A DNA stretch of 64,000 bases. Origin: Peltaster fructicola. Taxonomy: Eukaryota > Ascomycota > Dothideomycetes. Below the pieces are notes generated by a model. It ran no database searches. It saw only the letters and a program-made list of their open reading frames with translations, and had not been told where the DNA came from. Numbering within the stretch: the first letter of the stretch is position 1; every line of letters begins with the position of its first letter. Shown one piece after another: positions 1 through 10,853 of this stretch. A program made the position numbers and the translations under genes. The stretch spans positions 2,294,001 through 2,358,000 of the forward strand of contig CP051139.1 in assembly GCA_001592805.2 (NCBI GenBank), given 5' to 3'.

Positions 1-973
1 CGATGCAAGCGGGACGACCGATGCAGAGGGCAAATCAACTCGAGGCTACGATCCAAGTGCTGATGTCGCTTGGCTGCGATCCGAGATTGTGAGCTGGATA
101 TTGGGCAATCTAAAAGAGAAATGGGGAGGCATACGGCGAAGACATATTGCTGTCAAAGCTACGGCAGTGGAGACGCTTTCCGGACAGTTTTCTGGCTACG
201 GTGCGAGTCCCGTAGTCGTGGCGAGAACACTGGACAGACTTGGCTTCAAGACACCCTTGCAGGACTGGGATGATGATATGGTAGAGCAAGTCGTCAACGC
301 CTTCGTCGATGAGAAGTTTCCAACAGTACTGGCACTTAACAAGATCGACCATGAGGATGCTGGAAAGAATGTCTCTAAAATTGCACGATCAGAGCCGCCG
401 GAACGCATAGTGCTATGCTCTGCCATTTCAGAGGTGTTCCTGCGACGACTAGCCAAGCAAGGTTACGTTCGATATATACCAGGCTCCGAGTTCGTGGACA
501 CGCGCGAAGACTTGCTTGAGGCTGGTGAGGAAGATGGCGGTGGTCTCAAGGAGCTGGACGAGAAACTACGAACCAGAATCGAGAATCTCAAAGACATGGT
601 CCTCTATCGCTTTGGCTCTACTGGCGTCAACCAAGTGCTGACAAGGGCATCTGAGGTACTCGGCCTTGTGCCAGTCTTTCCAGTGAGGAATATAGGCTCC
701 TTCGGCTCCGGTGAGGCTGGTGCTGGTGGAGGAGAGAAGGCCGCTGTATTTCGAGACTGTGTGCTGGTCAAGAAGCGAAGTACTGTGGGCGATGTCGCCA
801 GGAAGATCATGGGCGATGTCCCAATCGCCTTCGTTGAAACTGTGGGAGGTGTCCGAGTTAGTGAAGAGGACGAGGTAGGTGTCGGCAAGAATGATGTAAG
901 TGCTGGAGCATGTGAGCTGTGATGGTGAGCTGACTGTGACCAGATTTTGTCCTTCAAGGTCGGCAGAGCTTGA
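1..973 (+). CDS. Obg-related GTP-binding protein, YGR210C type (5' partial)
   Basis: The gene runs in from the left edge, with the frame open from base 2. Exons are <1-895 and 944-973, and the intron 896-943 (48 bp, GTAAGT to CAG) is required to give the family's C-terminus ILSFKVGRA followed by TGA. About 307 residues are visible. They cover the end of the G domain, including the NKID nucleotide-specificity motif near residue 115, a helical region, and a C-terminal TGS-like domain (FRDCVLVKK to VGKNDI). This matches the cytosolic Ola1/YchF-like subfamily that includes yeast YGR210C, a P-loop GTPase group linked to ribosomes and of unsettled role. The P loop lies outside the window. The gene converges on the phosphatase gene, with 248 bp between stops. 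Confidence 0.85.
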
Positions 974-1221
974 AAGGTCGTCCTCGGTGTCGCGGCTGCC
1001 TCTGACAGCGATTGCCTCGTGTTCATTACGACTCACGACGAACGAAAGCACATGATCTATTGGATGCATTCATTGTAATGTTTCTATCGTGAAATCTGTC
1101 TAGCAATTGATCAGGTATACCCTGTCATCCTGCCTCCCGGCAAGGGTATCATTTTATAATGGCCGTAACCAGAAACTCCCGCCAAATGTGAAACAATCTT
1201 GTCCTTGTCGTGCTGTAGCAT

Positions 1222-2675
1222 CTATGCCACAAGCTCCATGGGGTTGCCGTCCAACTTGATTTCAGGAGATAGCAGAACTGATTCTGAGATGGTTGTGGTG
1301 TTCAGTTTGTCACCAATGTTGAGGACCTCACGAAGAGTCTTCTTGTGCTCGCGCTCCATGCCGAACTTTACTGCGTCGAGGACATGGTCGGAAGTGTGCT
1401 TTGGTGCGAACTTTGGCTTGGTGCCCTCCTGGTAGACGCCAGTGCGGACGAGGATGCTGTACCATGTTGCCTCGCTCTACGACGGTCGTTAGCGATGTCA
1501 ATACAGCTCGAGTGATCAACTTACCTGTTCGTTGAATTCGTTAGTACCACGGATATCACTCTCTGGAGTGTCACCGACGAAGTACACAGTGTCTGGCGGC
1601 GCATCGATGCGATGGGTATCCTTGCGCCATCGCTGAAGCAACCGTGTGGCGAATTCGAATGTGCCCATCTGTGGCTTGCCAAAGGCGGTAGTGTTTAAGG
1701 TCTTGCCAGTCACAGCCTTGAACATAGCCTCAATTGAGAGACGAAGAGCTCCCATACCGAGACGGGTGAGATCGTGTCCAGCAGACCAGACAACATCGTT
1801 GTGGGAGAAGAACAGAGGTGGGCCTTCGTCGAAAGTCTCCGATCGTGTACCAAGAACACCTCCTTTTGACATGAGCAGATCGAGAATGATCTGTTGGTCT
1901 CCTGCCCAATCTCTGCTGTCCGCGAAGACAAAGATAGCCTCGATCTTGACCTCTGTGAAACTCCTCTTTCTCGAGTTCGCTTCCTCTTCCTTCGTGAGTG
2001 TTCGAAAGGGTGTGGTCTCAGGGTTGTCCTTGATGATGTCTCCTGGTGTAACAACGTCCTTGAATCCATAGCCTTCGGCCACCTGACGGCACTTCTCTCC
2101 CTCGCCACCGACGACCAAGACAGTGTTGTACTTAGCAGCCATTTCTCGCATTGGTGTGTGGCCGCAGATGAATTGACCAGGAGAGACCTCCATCTCTAAT
2201 TGCTTGCTAAGCTGGATGCATCGTTCTTGCTCTGTCTTGCCGCCGCCGTTGGTCAGGAAGATGTATGGCCTGAATCGTGTAAGCAATCACTCCACAAGAC
2301 TGTACGTCGTACTTACACTGTCACTCCATAAGGATTATCACCGTTCAGCCATTTCATAGCCTCGATCGCCTCTGGGATTGGTCGTCCGCCACGAATGAGC
2401 ACTCCGTCGATATCGAAGGCGAATGCGTATTTGTCTGTGACACTGGTCTCCGGAGGCGTCTCTGATGACGGAGATTCGTTGTCGTCGATCTCATGTCTAG
2501 CCATTTCCATGGCAAGGGCGATCTCATGTGCAACTGTCTTCTTATCCTCGCCAAGCTTGCTTGGAGGAACGACCACGGTAGCATCTCTGGTTGACAAGTC
2601 TGCGCTGGTGGCATTCTCAGAGCTGACTCGTCGAAGACCGCGAGGCCTTGACGGCACAAGCAGATGGGACTGCAT
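1222..2675 (-). CDS. Mitochondrial HAD-IIA hydrolase (CECR5/YKR070W family)
   Basis: Exons on the minus strand are 2675-2317, 2269-1525 and 1476-1222, giving 452 residues. The introns are about 47 and 48 bp, and both junctions restore conserved text (PYGV/PYIFLTNGGG and NEQ/SEATW). HAD motif I is AFDIDGVLIRGG near residue 95, motif II is FLTNGGG, and motif IV is FVGDTPESDIRGTN, so the catalytic Asp residues are present. The family is a class IIA phosphatase-like group; yeast YKR070W is mitochondrial. An in-frame ATG at 2774 is rejected because a 5'-UTR intron (2699-2778) fits well. The ATG at 2675 begins an Arg-rich leader (MQSHLLVPSRPRGLRR) typical of mitochondrial import. The natural substrate is unknown for the family. 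Confidence 0.88.
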
Positions 2676-2698
2676 CTTGCTAGGCTGGTAGTTGATCG

Positions 2699-2778
2699 CT
2701 GTAGAACAAGTTGGAGAATGAAGAGCGGCAAAAGGTAAGAAGATGAAGTGGGTTGAGAAAGATAATAGCCTCACTTAC
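2699..2778 (-). other. Probable 5'-UTR intron of the HAD-IIA gene
   Basis: On the minus strand the donor GTAAGT begins at 2778 and the acceptor TTCTACAG ends at 2699, an 80-bp intron. Its removal puts the ATG at 2675 about 23 bases into the next exon and removes the upstream ATG at 2774. This is inferred from splice signals only. Confidence 0.5.
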
Positions 2779-4046
2779 TTTAGCTTGTGACCAAATATAT
2801 AGTAGATCAGCAGAAGTCTCTATTACTGTCGGCATAGCGTCGAGGGCTATGATGGCCGATCCATAAACAGCATGCTACCGCTTTCCTGTGAATGGATGAA
2901 CTCATCGTCAGGAGTAAACACGCGCTGGATCCACTATCAGGAGCACTATGTTGTCTGAGCCAGCGCAGAGGCTTATCGTGATCAGCAGTCGATAGAGCAT
3001 CTGTGAAGTTAAGAGCAACCAATTGCTAACAGAGGTGCTGAAGTGCATACTACCGCTGCACGATCGATGAAGTCTATGGACTTCATTCGTTGCCTCGACC
3101 GTGGCGTTCCGGTTGACCCATCTTTCCACACAGCACTAGTAAGAGCCTCTCGCCATATGTTCGATGATGCAATTGAGCCATGGTTTGTGTTACCCGTCGG
3201 CCATGCCCACGGCGGCATGAGTGAATACCAGCTGCAAAGATCTTCAGGAGATCCATTTTTTCTGATCCAACGAATTTGTGCCAAGACTTCCGCAGCTCAG
3301 CAGAGCCGCCAGGCTAATCTGGCCTCAATATAGACCGGGGCTTGCAAAGGACTCTTGTGGTTCCTGTTTGTCCAGATCAACCGTGGTTTTCGAAGACTCA
3401 TCGCTAACATCCTTTAGGCCACGCGATGCCTGAGCAGACACTGAACACTGTACGCTGCAGCATGATGACCAGTGCATATATCGTTGCCGTCATAAGCGCG
3501 CTATCTGAGAGCTCGACTGCCGCTAGTGATGCAAAGCGGTCAAATGAGATCTATCTGACTGCTGTCTCTTCTGCAGAGCTCGAGCGCAGCCATGGTGGAT
3601 GACATGCTGCACCCTCGTTGCAGAGCCTAAATCACGCAGCTCAACATGTCGCCGAGAATCCAGCCGTCGTATAGCCGCTGGAAAGCACATGCAACGCATC
3701 ATTGCTACCTTTGATGGATTGCCTCGGATCATCAAAGGAATTTAAGGCTTCTGTAAGGAGCGCGCATGGCAGCATGGAGCATGGTCCGCCGGTATTGTTC
3801 GATCGCCTGTTCCTCTCGCAGCACGCCTGTCGTCCGACTTTCGAGCGGTATGGCACTTTCATGCCCGATGCTTCCTCATGGATGTGTGCGCAGGTATGAT
3901 GAGGTTCGTAGGCCAGTGGCTGTAGAAATCGCGCCCAGCAAGGAAGGCACGAGCGATGGCCATGCGCAAGAGACATTTTCCCGCTTCCTCGTGCTCCTCA
4001 TCTCATCGCAACGCTTTCCCTCAAGCTCGCAGCAGTTTATGAAGAC
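2779..4046. other. Gene-free divergent intergenic region, about 1.27 kb
   Basis: This lies between the HAD-IIA gene (leftward) and the gene at 4047 (rightward). All open frames here are below about 125 codons, overlap each other, and show no domain or coding-like composition. No tRNA, repeat or transposon remnant is visible. It probably holds both promoters and 5' leaders. Confidence 0.5.
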
Positions 4047-5564
4047 ATGAACTGGACTGGTGGAGAGCTGATGCGAGCGGCTCCCACCAAGGCGAAGACT
4101 CTCAGACGAAAGCATAAAGCACAGTTCGCTCGAGCAAGAGCAAATGCGGCGCACGTAACTCAGGCAACAAGACCAGACACTCGCTCGCTCACGACCACAC
4201 GACCTGTCTCGATCGTCAATCTGACTGGCGTTCGCTCTACTGACCATGGAACTCTCAGTACAAGTGGCATGGATCGCGAAGAATACAGACTCCTAATGAA
4301 GCGACAAGAAATGCTGAGACGTCCAGATTGGCTTGACTTACAAGCCACTAAGCCGATGGAGATCAGCTTCGCATCGAGATCTGATAAGCTACTGATAGGA
4401 AGGCGACGTAAGATGAAGAAGACCACAACCAGACCGCCTCTTCCTCAGCACCAGGCCCTGGTCGGCTTGCCTACTCGTGGCTTTGCGACAAGGCAAGCAT
4501 CCATACATGAGGACACTTCAGTACGAATCAAGATCGGCACAAATGCCTTGGACAGCCAGACGCAGCACTCGAGCTTGCACAGACCTGTGCAACAACGGAA
4601 GTCGCCAGCAGACTTGGACTCCCTGTCAGAAGAGCCGATGCTGCTTGATTCTGATGATGACCTGTTCGAGCGTGTGACACCTCGCCAGATTCCAATCTAC
4701 GTTGCCGACCAAAGCTATGATCGACCAGTGGAAGACCGAACACAGCATCAATACAATACAGCCTGTTCCGCTGATACGACGCTGACAGACAATAGCTTAG
4801 CACGCCGTGGTGGATTGTTGGCCAAGACACATTCAGGTGACTCGGAGCAGGCTCTACCCTGGTCCACCTCTAAGATAGACGATCCACCTGTTCACATTGC
4901 CCTTGCTGGTCAGCCATCAATGCGAGAAAATGTACGATCCGGCGATGAAAAGGACGGTGAGGCGAACGACGAGTGCCAGCATACATGGAAGGGCTTTTGT
5001 GGTATCAGCACTTCAAGCTATCACAATGCATCGTTCAAAGTGCAGCCTACTCAAAAGCAAAGCTCATCGAACTCGCACCCAGTTCTCGTCCAGCCTATAC
5101 TGCAGGACCTCAGATCACCAGCTACAGAATCTCACGACCACAAAGCGCAGCAAGATCTCAATGCTGTACGATTACAGCATGCATTTTTACAAGCCAGGAC
5201 GGCTATGCCTCTACAGGAAACAGCTCCGATCCAGACAACATCATGTCAGACTCAAGAAGAGCTATGGCGAAGATTCATCCTTGGAGACAATGGCAGTGAC
5301 AGCGAGGAATCCTTACCGATCGCTTCGAGAGGACGGTCAAACTTGATGAATATCTCTAGCCCGAAGCATCTCAAACCGTTGAGTATCTTTGACACTGACA
5401 GCACACATGGTTCCCACATGGCGACTCGCGGTGCACGTACTCATGCCATACCTAGTTCGAGACTCATGGCAGGTGCAAACTCAAGTCTTGACGGATTGCC
5501 ATCATCCCAACCGTCCGTTTTCGGGACCACTGCTGCTGTTGCATCGTCGACTTGGAGGGTTTGA
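4047..5564 (+). CDS. Conserved-looking fungal protein of unknown function
   Basis: A single exon of 505 residues starting MNWTGGELMR, a start I associate with hypothetical proteins of filamentous ascomycetes. The first 140 residues are basic and look ordered: RRKHKAQFARARA, then a segment RQEMLRRPDWLDLQATKP, then a likely nuclear localisation signal (IGRRRKMKK, near residue 118). The remaining 360 residues are rich in Ser, Gln, Thr and His and probably disordered, with an acidic patch LLDSDDDLFE near residue 205 and DNGSDSEESL near 415. There is no enzyme motif, signal peptide or membrane segment. A nuclear role is a guess from the basic motif. The gene converges on the permease gene, 231 bp between stops. 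Confidence 0.7.
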   Translation: MNWTGGELMRAAPTKAKTLRRKHKAQFARARANAAHVTQATRPDTRSLTTTRPVSIVNLTGVRSTDHGTLSTSGMDREEYRLLMKRQEMLRRPDWLDLQATKPMEISFASRSDKLLIGRRRKMKKTTTRPPLPQHQALVGLPTRGFATRQASIHEDTSVRIKIGTNALDSQTQHSSLHRPVQQRKSPADLDSLSEEPMLLDSDDDLFERVTPRQIPIYVADQSYDRPVEDRTQHQYNTACSADTTLTDNSLARRGGLLAKTHSGDSEQALPWSTSKIDDPPVHIALAGQPSMRENVRSGDEKDGEANDECQHTWKGFCGISTSSYHNASFKVQPTQKQSSSNSHPVLVQPILQDLRSPATESHDHKAQQDLNAVRLQHAFLQARTAMPLQETAPIQTTSCQTQEELWRRFILGDNGSDSEESLPIASRGRSNLMNISSPKHLKPLSIFDTDSTHGSHMATRGARTHAIPSSRLMAGANSSLDGLPSSQPSVFGTTAAVASSTWRV

Positions 5565-5795
5565 GCGCAGACCACCTCCTCCTAAGGTGATACCGTACAA
5601 TTCTCGCTACAAAACGTGAAAGTAACAAGCAAGTCTTAATGATTCAACGGCCTTGCGACAGGCTTTGAGTACGTGAGTACAGCCTCGTGGTTGTCTGCTA
5701 TCACTCCAATCCCTACTGTGGTGGTATGCAGATTACTGAAGTGCTGCAATGTCGAAGATTTCTTCAATCATCAGATACTAACTTTTACGTTACTG

Positions 5796-7475
5796 CTAAT
5801 AGACATGAGCGGTAGCTTGTTTCTTCTCACTTGAGTTCTCGTATGCCTGCTCAACATCCGGCTTTTCGAGGCCATGCACTAGGCTGGCATGTCCACCCAT
5901 AGCATCTTCGTCCACCTCAAGCCATGTATCACTACAAGCAGGAATTGGTGAGATCCTGCACAGTAAGTAATACATTCCTGCTGCAACAAGAAAGCCGCAG
6001 AAGAAGTTCAAGTTGTAGATGTATGTAGCGCCCTCAGGCACAGGTGTTCCGACTGCTCCAGCAAAGCCAACGACGTTGATCAAGATACCTGCAATATATG
6101 CCGTATATGCTCGCCAATGGACGCCGAATGTGTAGTAGTATGGACCAGTACGCAGCGAGGAATAGAGGTCCCGAGTCTGGAGATAACCCTTTCTGACCCA
6201 ATAGTAGTCACAGATCATAACACCAGCGATAGAGGACAGGAAGACGGAGTATGCTGAGAGATAGGTGGTGAAGCTGTTGGAACTGCTGAAGAGATGCCAA
6301 GGGCACATAGCGAGGCCAACAATGGCACAGATGTAGGAGCCACGACGGATGTTGAGGTAGCGAGGCAGCAGAGCAGTCATATCTGTGCCGGCAGAGACAC
6401 TGTTCGCAGCGATATTGGTTCCAAGCTGTGCCAGCGTAAACGCGGCAGCAATGACGAAGACTCCAAAACGAGCGCCGCCAGAAACGTCCTCATCGTTTAG
6501 GAAGTACTGCAGCAACGTGAGCGGTGACCAGATTGGTTGGTTGTAGGTGACTGAGGAGGAAGACGAGACGATGATGCCGATGAAGCTGGTCACGGCGAAC
6601 CCGATCGGGATTGTAAAGAGCTGTGACCAGAAAGCATCGCGAGGCTTCCTTGCAAACCTCGAGAAGTCTGGATCGTTGACGATGAGAGTGGCAAAGTTGG
6701 CAATTGAGCTCATGATGCCTTTGACGACAGCCCAGCCAAGAGCAGAGCCCGTCAAGCTAGCAGGCTGGGCGACGATGGGACCGATACCCTTGGCTCGCAC
6801 TATCGACCATATGAAGAAAGCAATGGCAGCGACAGGCACAACGTAAGCCTTGACAGTAAACAAGTGTCGTATCTTGTGCACTGGAAACCACAGGAAGGGA
6901 AGAGAGCCGAGCCAGAAGAGGAAGAATGACACAAAGTCACGAGTGTTTGTTCCCGAAGCGACTGGCATACTATTCATGCTTCCATTGTCGCCGTAGTTGT
7001 CCCACGATGGCCAGATCGCGCGGATCATAAGATAGACACAAGTACCGCCGATCCATGACTGCACGCCATACCAGACGCAAGCCATTCCTGCACGATTAAA
7101 TACAGGCCAAAGAGATCCCCAGAGGCCGAAAGAGCTCCTAGCCGAGACAGGGAAGGAGATGTGGTAAGTTGCGCCGATACGACCAGTAGCACAAATGAAA
7201 CAAGCAGCTATCGAGTAGCCAATCCAGACACATATCCAGCTCTGCCACCAAGCAAGGCCTTGCTCAACAGCGGCAGACGCAATCATCCATGTGTTGATGT
7301 TGAAGGAGTCGGCGATCCAGAAGGCCACGAAGTTCCATGCTGTCCACTGTCTTCGTTCTGGCTCGACAGGTTTCAAGTCGTCATTGATCAGCATCAGCTC
7401 TGCGTTGGTGAGGCCTGGCTCATGGGTTACAGCCAGCCTTTCGAAGATCCTTGTCATCCTGGCAGGTTCGTCCAT
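5796..7475 (-). CDS. NCS1-family nucleobase/allantoin permease
   Basis: A single exon, 559 residues from the ATG at 7475. About twelve hydrophobic segments are readable, the first near IASAAVEQGLAWWQSW. NCS1 signatures are present: the pre-TM1 stretch PERRQWTAWNFVAFWIAD, GATYHISFPVSARSSFG in the TM3 region, and ANFATLIVNDPDFSRFAR before TM7. These belong to the Fur-type branch (uracil, uridine, allantoin carriers), proton symporters of the plasma membrane. Substrate cannot be assigned by eye. An in-frame ATG at 7550 would add 25 hydrophobic residues; I prefer 7475 because the acidic cytosolic N-terminus then looks normal and the leader after the TATA box is about 100 nt. The C-terminal tail is Glu/Lys-rich, plausible for ubiquitin-dependent turnover. 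Confidence 0.9.
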   Translation of the reverse strand: MDEPARMTRIFERLAVTHEPGLTNAELMLINDDLKPVEPERRQWTAWNFVAFWIADSFNINTWMIASAAVEQGLAWWQSWICVWIGYSIAACFICATGRIGATYHISFPVSARSSFGLWGSLWPVFNRAGMACVWYGVQSWIGGTCVYLMIRAIWPSWDNYGDNGSMNSMPVASGTNTRDFVSFFLFWLGSLPFLWFPVHKIRHLFTVKAYVVPVAAIAFFIWSIVRAKGIGPIVAQPASLTGSALGWAVVKGIMSSIANFATLIVNDPDFSRFARKPRDAFWSQLFTIPIGFAVTSFIGIIVSSSSSVTYNQPIWSPLTLLQYFLNDEDVSGGARFGVFVIAAAFTLAQLGTNIAANSVSAGTDMTALLPRYLNIRRGSYICAIVGLAMCPWHLFSSSNSFTTYLSAYSVFLSSIAGVMICDYYWVRKGYLQTRDLYSSLRTGPYYYTFGVHWRAYTAYIAGILINVVGFAGAVGTPVPEGATYIYNLNFFCGFLVAAGMYYLLCRISPIPACSDTWLEVDEDAMGGHASLVHGLEKPDVEQAYENSSEKKQATAHVY

Positions 7476-7601
7476 AGTCAAAAGGATGATCAAGCTGGAA
7501 AATTGGTGGTTTGCAGGCTGTGGACCAGGAATGAAGAGGATGAAGAGCAAACGAAACTGCGATCAATGATGATTCCTTACCGGTTTTCGAGGGACACACA
7601 A

Positions 7602-7611
7602 CCTTTATATA
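7602..7611 (-). promoter_or_regulatory. TATA box of the NCS1 permease gene
   Basis: The minus strand reads TATATAAAGG, a near-consensus TATA element about 130 bp upstream of the preferred ATG (7475) and 55 bp upstream of the alternative ATG (7550). Confidence 0.55.
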
Positions 7612-8831
7612 GGGCACACTGCCCAGGCGATCGTTATGCCGCGTTGCATCAACGTCGAAAGGTACAGACGAAGACGGCGTGGTGGACGTTATACTAGACC
7701 CGCATATTATCGCCGCTCTTATCAGGGAACCTTAATTTTGCGCTTCTGCACGCGATTGTGTGGCTCGCGTGGCTACTTTGGCATCTTGCTTCGGAAATGG
7801 CAGTGCGGACGACGAGTAGAGTATGGTTGGTGATCATCATGCACCACGCTGTTCCGCTACCATCTCTCCATCCGTTTGATGCATAGGAGCCTCCGATAGA
7901 GCGGAAGTGCCAGGCGAGTGTGTTGTCGACGACTGTGTGCGCTGGTACCGTGGCTAAAAGGCATGCTCTGTCTGCTGCGCGTGAGATCATCACATGAGCG
8001 CAAAAATGCATCTGGCTGGGCCATATCGTGCTGTCCCGTTCGATGAGTCGTGGACAGTGCTACTGCAAGCGTCTCCTGAGAGACCTGAGGGTTGTCCGCA
8101 CAATCTTGCACCTACTGCTTGCCAGAGTGGCTATCCATCTCCGATCGCATCAATGGTGTGTCAACGCATAGCCTCAGAACCCTTCTAGCACGGTGATCAG
8201 GCCGACTTGGTGCGGAGAAATGTGGTCAACAATGACTAGGCGCCGGCGACTGTGGTGAAGTTGACTCGATAGGATTTGGTAACAATTGCCAAGCCGACGT
8301 CGCTACGCCATATGCTCGGATCATCGTCACACCAACACGGACCTGCAACAGGACAGGTGAGCGTGTCTTAGCAGTCATAGCTTGCGCTGCTCGTACTGTC
8401 TTCGTTCGAGGTGCGTCTCTGGTGGGATGGTGCACAGGTGCCGAAGTGAACAGCCTTGGCAATCAAGGCTCGCAGCTCACAGCTCGTCTACCTTCTGTCT
8501 CGGGACTGCACCAAGCCATAGACAGGGAGCAAAGACAGGGCGAAGAGGCTGATGTCATCGCAGCAGCTCGTTGTGAAGCCTAAAGCAAAGATTGTGTCGT
8601 GTTCTATGAGACGTAAAGAGTAGCGAAAGAGTTGAAGGCCGACGTCACCAGTGTGCACGAGCACCTGCCTGCGTTGTACACAAACATTTCCATCAACCAC
8701 ATACCTGCGACACTTTTCCTCCTGCCTCGCGATGGCAACACGCGTTGCACCTAAATCTCCTGTCTAGAGACAATGCTGAAATCATATATCGATATCAGCC
8801 AACGACTTTGTCGGGCAAGACCGTAACGGAC
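7612..8831. other. Long divergent intergenic region, 1.2 kb
   Basis: This separates the permease (leftward) from VPS23 (rightward). The short open frames on both strands look random, and I see no RNA gene or repeat. It is large for two promoters in this window, so an unrecognised short gene or noncoding RNA cannot be excluded. Confidence 0.45.
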
Positions 8832-10417
8832 ATGGCTCGAGTATCAGAGGAAGTACTTGCGTGGCTGTACAATGTCCTGCGTGTGCGCGATCAGCAACAT
8901 CCTCGTGAAAGCAGAGCAGCTGACGATGGCAGGACTACAAGGACCCACAAAGAGCCTACACAGATGCAGCACAATCGCTTCAGACATTCGCATCACTCGC
9001 ACCTCGCACTGAGATCTTCACATACGAGAATGGCTCGTCAGCAGTGCTGTTGACACTCTCCGGCACTCTACCAGCCACCTTCCGAGGTACTGTGTATTAC
9101 TTCCCTATCAAGTTGTGGATTCCGCGATCCTATCCTTCAGAACCACCTGCCATCTATGTGACGCCAGGTAAAGAGATGCAGATACGCCCAGGGCAGCATG
9201 TAGGTGTGGAAGGCAGGGTATATCATCCATACATCAGAGACTGGGCAGCCATGTGGGACCGCGCAAATGTGGTCGAGCTGTTGGGGTACCTTCAACAGGT
9301 CTTCGCAAAAGAGCCCCCTGTAACGAGCAGACAAGCTCGAGCAGCACCTCAACTGCCACCAAAGCAACGTCCAGGTCAAGTGAACGCTGTCGAACTGTCA
9401 GAGGCTAACACGCCTCCACCACGCCCACCGAAGCAGGATCAGCACGCCCAACGAGATCTTGCAAGAGACGGACCTCCACTACCACCTTTACCGACACAAC
9501 AGCCGATACACAGGCAGTCTACAGGAGGTCTGGCTGCACAGCCAATAAATAGCTATAATTCTGCACCAATACAGAACGCTCGAGTCCTGAGTCCGATCCA
9601 GGCTCAACAAGGCGCGATACGACCTGTCTCTCAGTACCAGAGTGCATACGAGAGAAGCCCAGTGTCGCCGATTTCACATACAGCTGGATTAAGCGAATTG
9701 CCTACGGGTAGACCATCCAGCTATGTACCGGCTGCACAGCCAAGATATAATCCAGCATATGCGCCTGACCCAACAGTGCACTCTCGCCTCGTCCCGGCTA
9801 CTGCTCGTCACACGCACGTACAGCGGAAACCAGCGACTCCAGATCTATTGTCGGATCCATTCGACATCGCGCTCCCTACGACAGCTTCCATACCAGGCTC
9901 GGCGCCTCCGATCCCACCAAATCCCGAGAAAGAGCAGCTTCTGCAGGCACTGTCCACGACTCTAGTCTCACAGGCACAGCAAAAGATATATCAGAATGTA
10001 TCAGCAGTGACACCATTGCAGGCTCAACAGAACGCCCTGAGAGCTGCGTATGCACGACTTGAGGGCGAACTCGCACAGCTCGAGGCGCTCGATGCAGCAT
10101 TGGCTTCGAATGAAGCAATCCTCCACCGTAGCATCCAGGAATGTGATCACGCCATCGGGACAGCAAAGACAAAGAAGCAGCCACCAATCGATGAAGTGCT
10201 GATACCACAAACCCTAGTTGCGCAGCAACTTTGGACCACCTGTGCAGAGGAAGCAGCGTGTCGTGAAGCCATGTATGCTTTGCAAAAGGCTGTTGACCGT
10301 GGTCGCATTACTGGTAGCGATTTTGTCAGACAGATGCGCGGTCTTGGTCGAGAGTGTTTCCTGAAGATGGCACTCGCTCGTAAGTGTGCTCGTGGATTGG
10401 GCTTGGACGAGGATTAG
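8832..10417 (+). CDS. VPS23: ESCRT-I subunit Vps23 (TSG101 homologue)
   Basis: Exons 8832-8882 and 8933-10417 (intron 50 bp) give 511 residues. The splice joins EVLAWLYNVLR to DYKDPQRAYTDAAQSL, the start of a UEV domain. The UEV fold (about residues 1-150) continues through TEIFTYENGSSAVLLTLSG and YYFPIKLWIPRSYPSEPP, and ends near LLGYLQQVF. A Pro/Gln-rich linker with PPRPPK and PPLPPLP follows, then a coiled-coil stalk (residues about 375-430, LEGELAQLEALDAA). The C-terminal steadiness box is AVDRGRITGSDFVRQMRGLGRECFLKMALARKCA. Vps23 binds ubiquitinated cargo at endosomes and starts ESCRT-I assembly; in filamentous fungi ESCRT-I also serves ambient-pH (Pal/Rim) signalling. A TATA-poor promoter lies upstream. 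Confidence 0.95.
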
Positions 10418-10853
10418 ACCATGGATGTCAGCCCTCGCAGCTTCGCTCTATACACCGGATCCTTACCGGCAGCATCTCGGGTGACAGATGGTCTGCGTGC
10501 ACTTCTAGACGCGAACTCAATCCATCGTTCATTGGAGGATGACATCGACATCGCGCTAGCCTGATGTTGACGGGGTTGGTGCTAGTCGTGGGAGCAAGCT
10601 AAACGTATGATTCGACCAATGACGACCTCTTCTCGGGCGACTTCAGCTCGGGCCCCGAGGGCTACCAACAGTGTAACGTCCCGACGTACGAAGAGACAAC
10701 GTTATAAGAACGATGCAGCATCGAACCATTATGTTCACAACGCATCCACAACACACCCAACATACTCAGGACACAGTGCTATCAGCGTAATATCACCTTA
10801 TCGACAACCCACCTTCACAGCATCAATCAATACTTCCTCACTCCACGACCATC
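10418..10853. other. Intergenic region, VPS23 to FAD monooxygenase
   Basis: 436 bp holding the VPS23 3' end and the promoter of the monooxygenase. A weak TATA-like GTTATAAG sits near 10700. Nothing else is recognisable. Confidence 0.4.

Noticed and set aside
2774-2774. Upstream ATG for the HAD-IIA gene
   Set aside because: Lies inside a well-formed 5'-UTR intron and would give a hydrophobic start instead of the mitochondrial leader.
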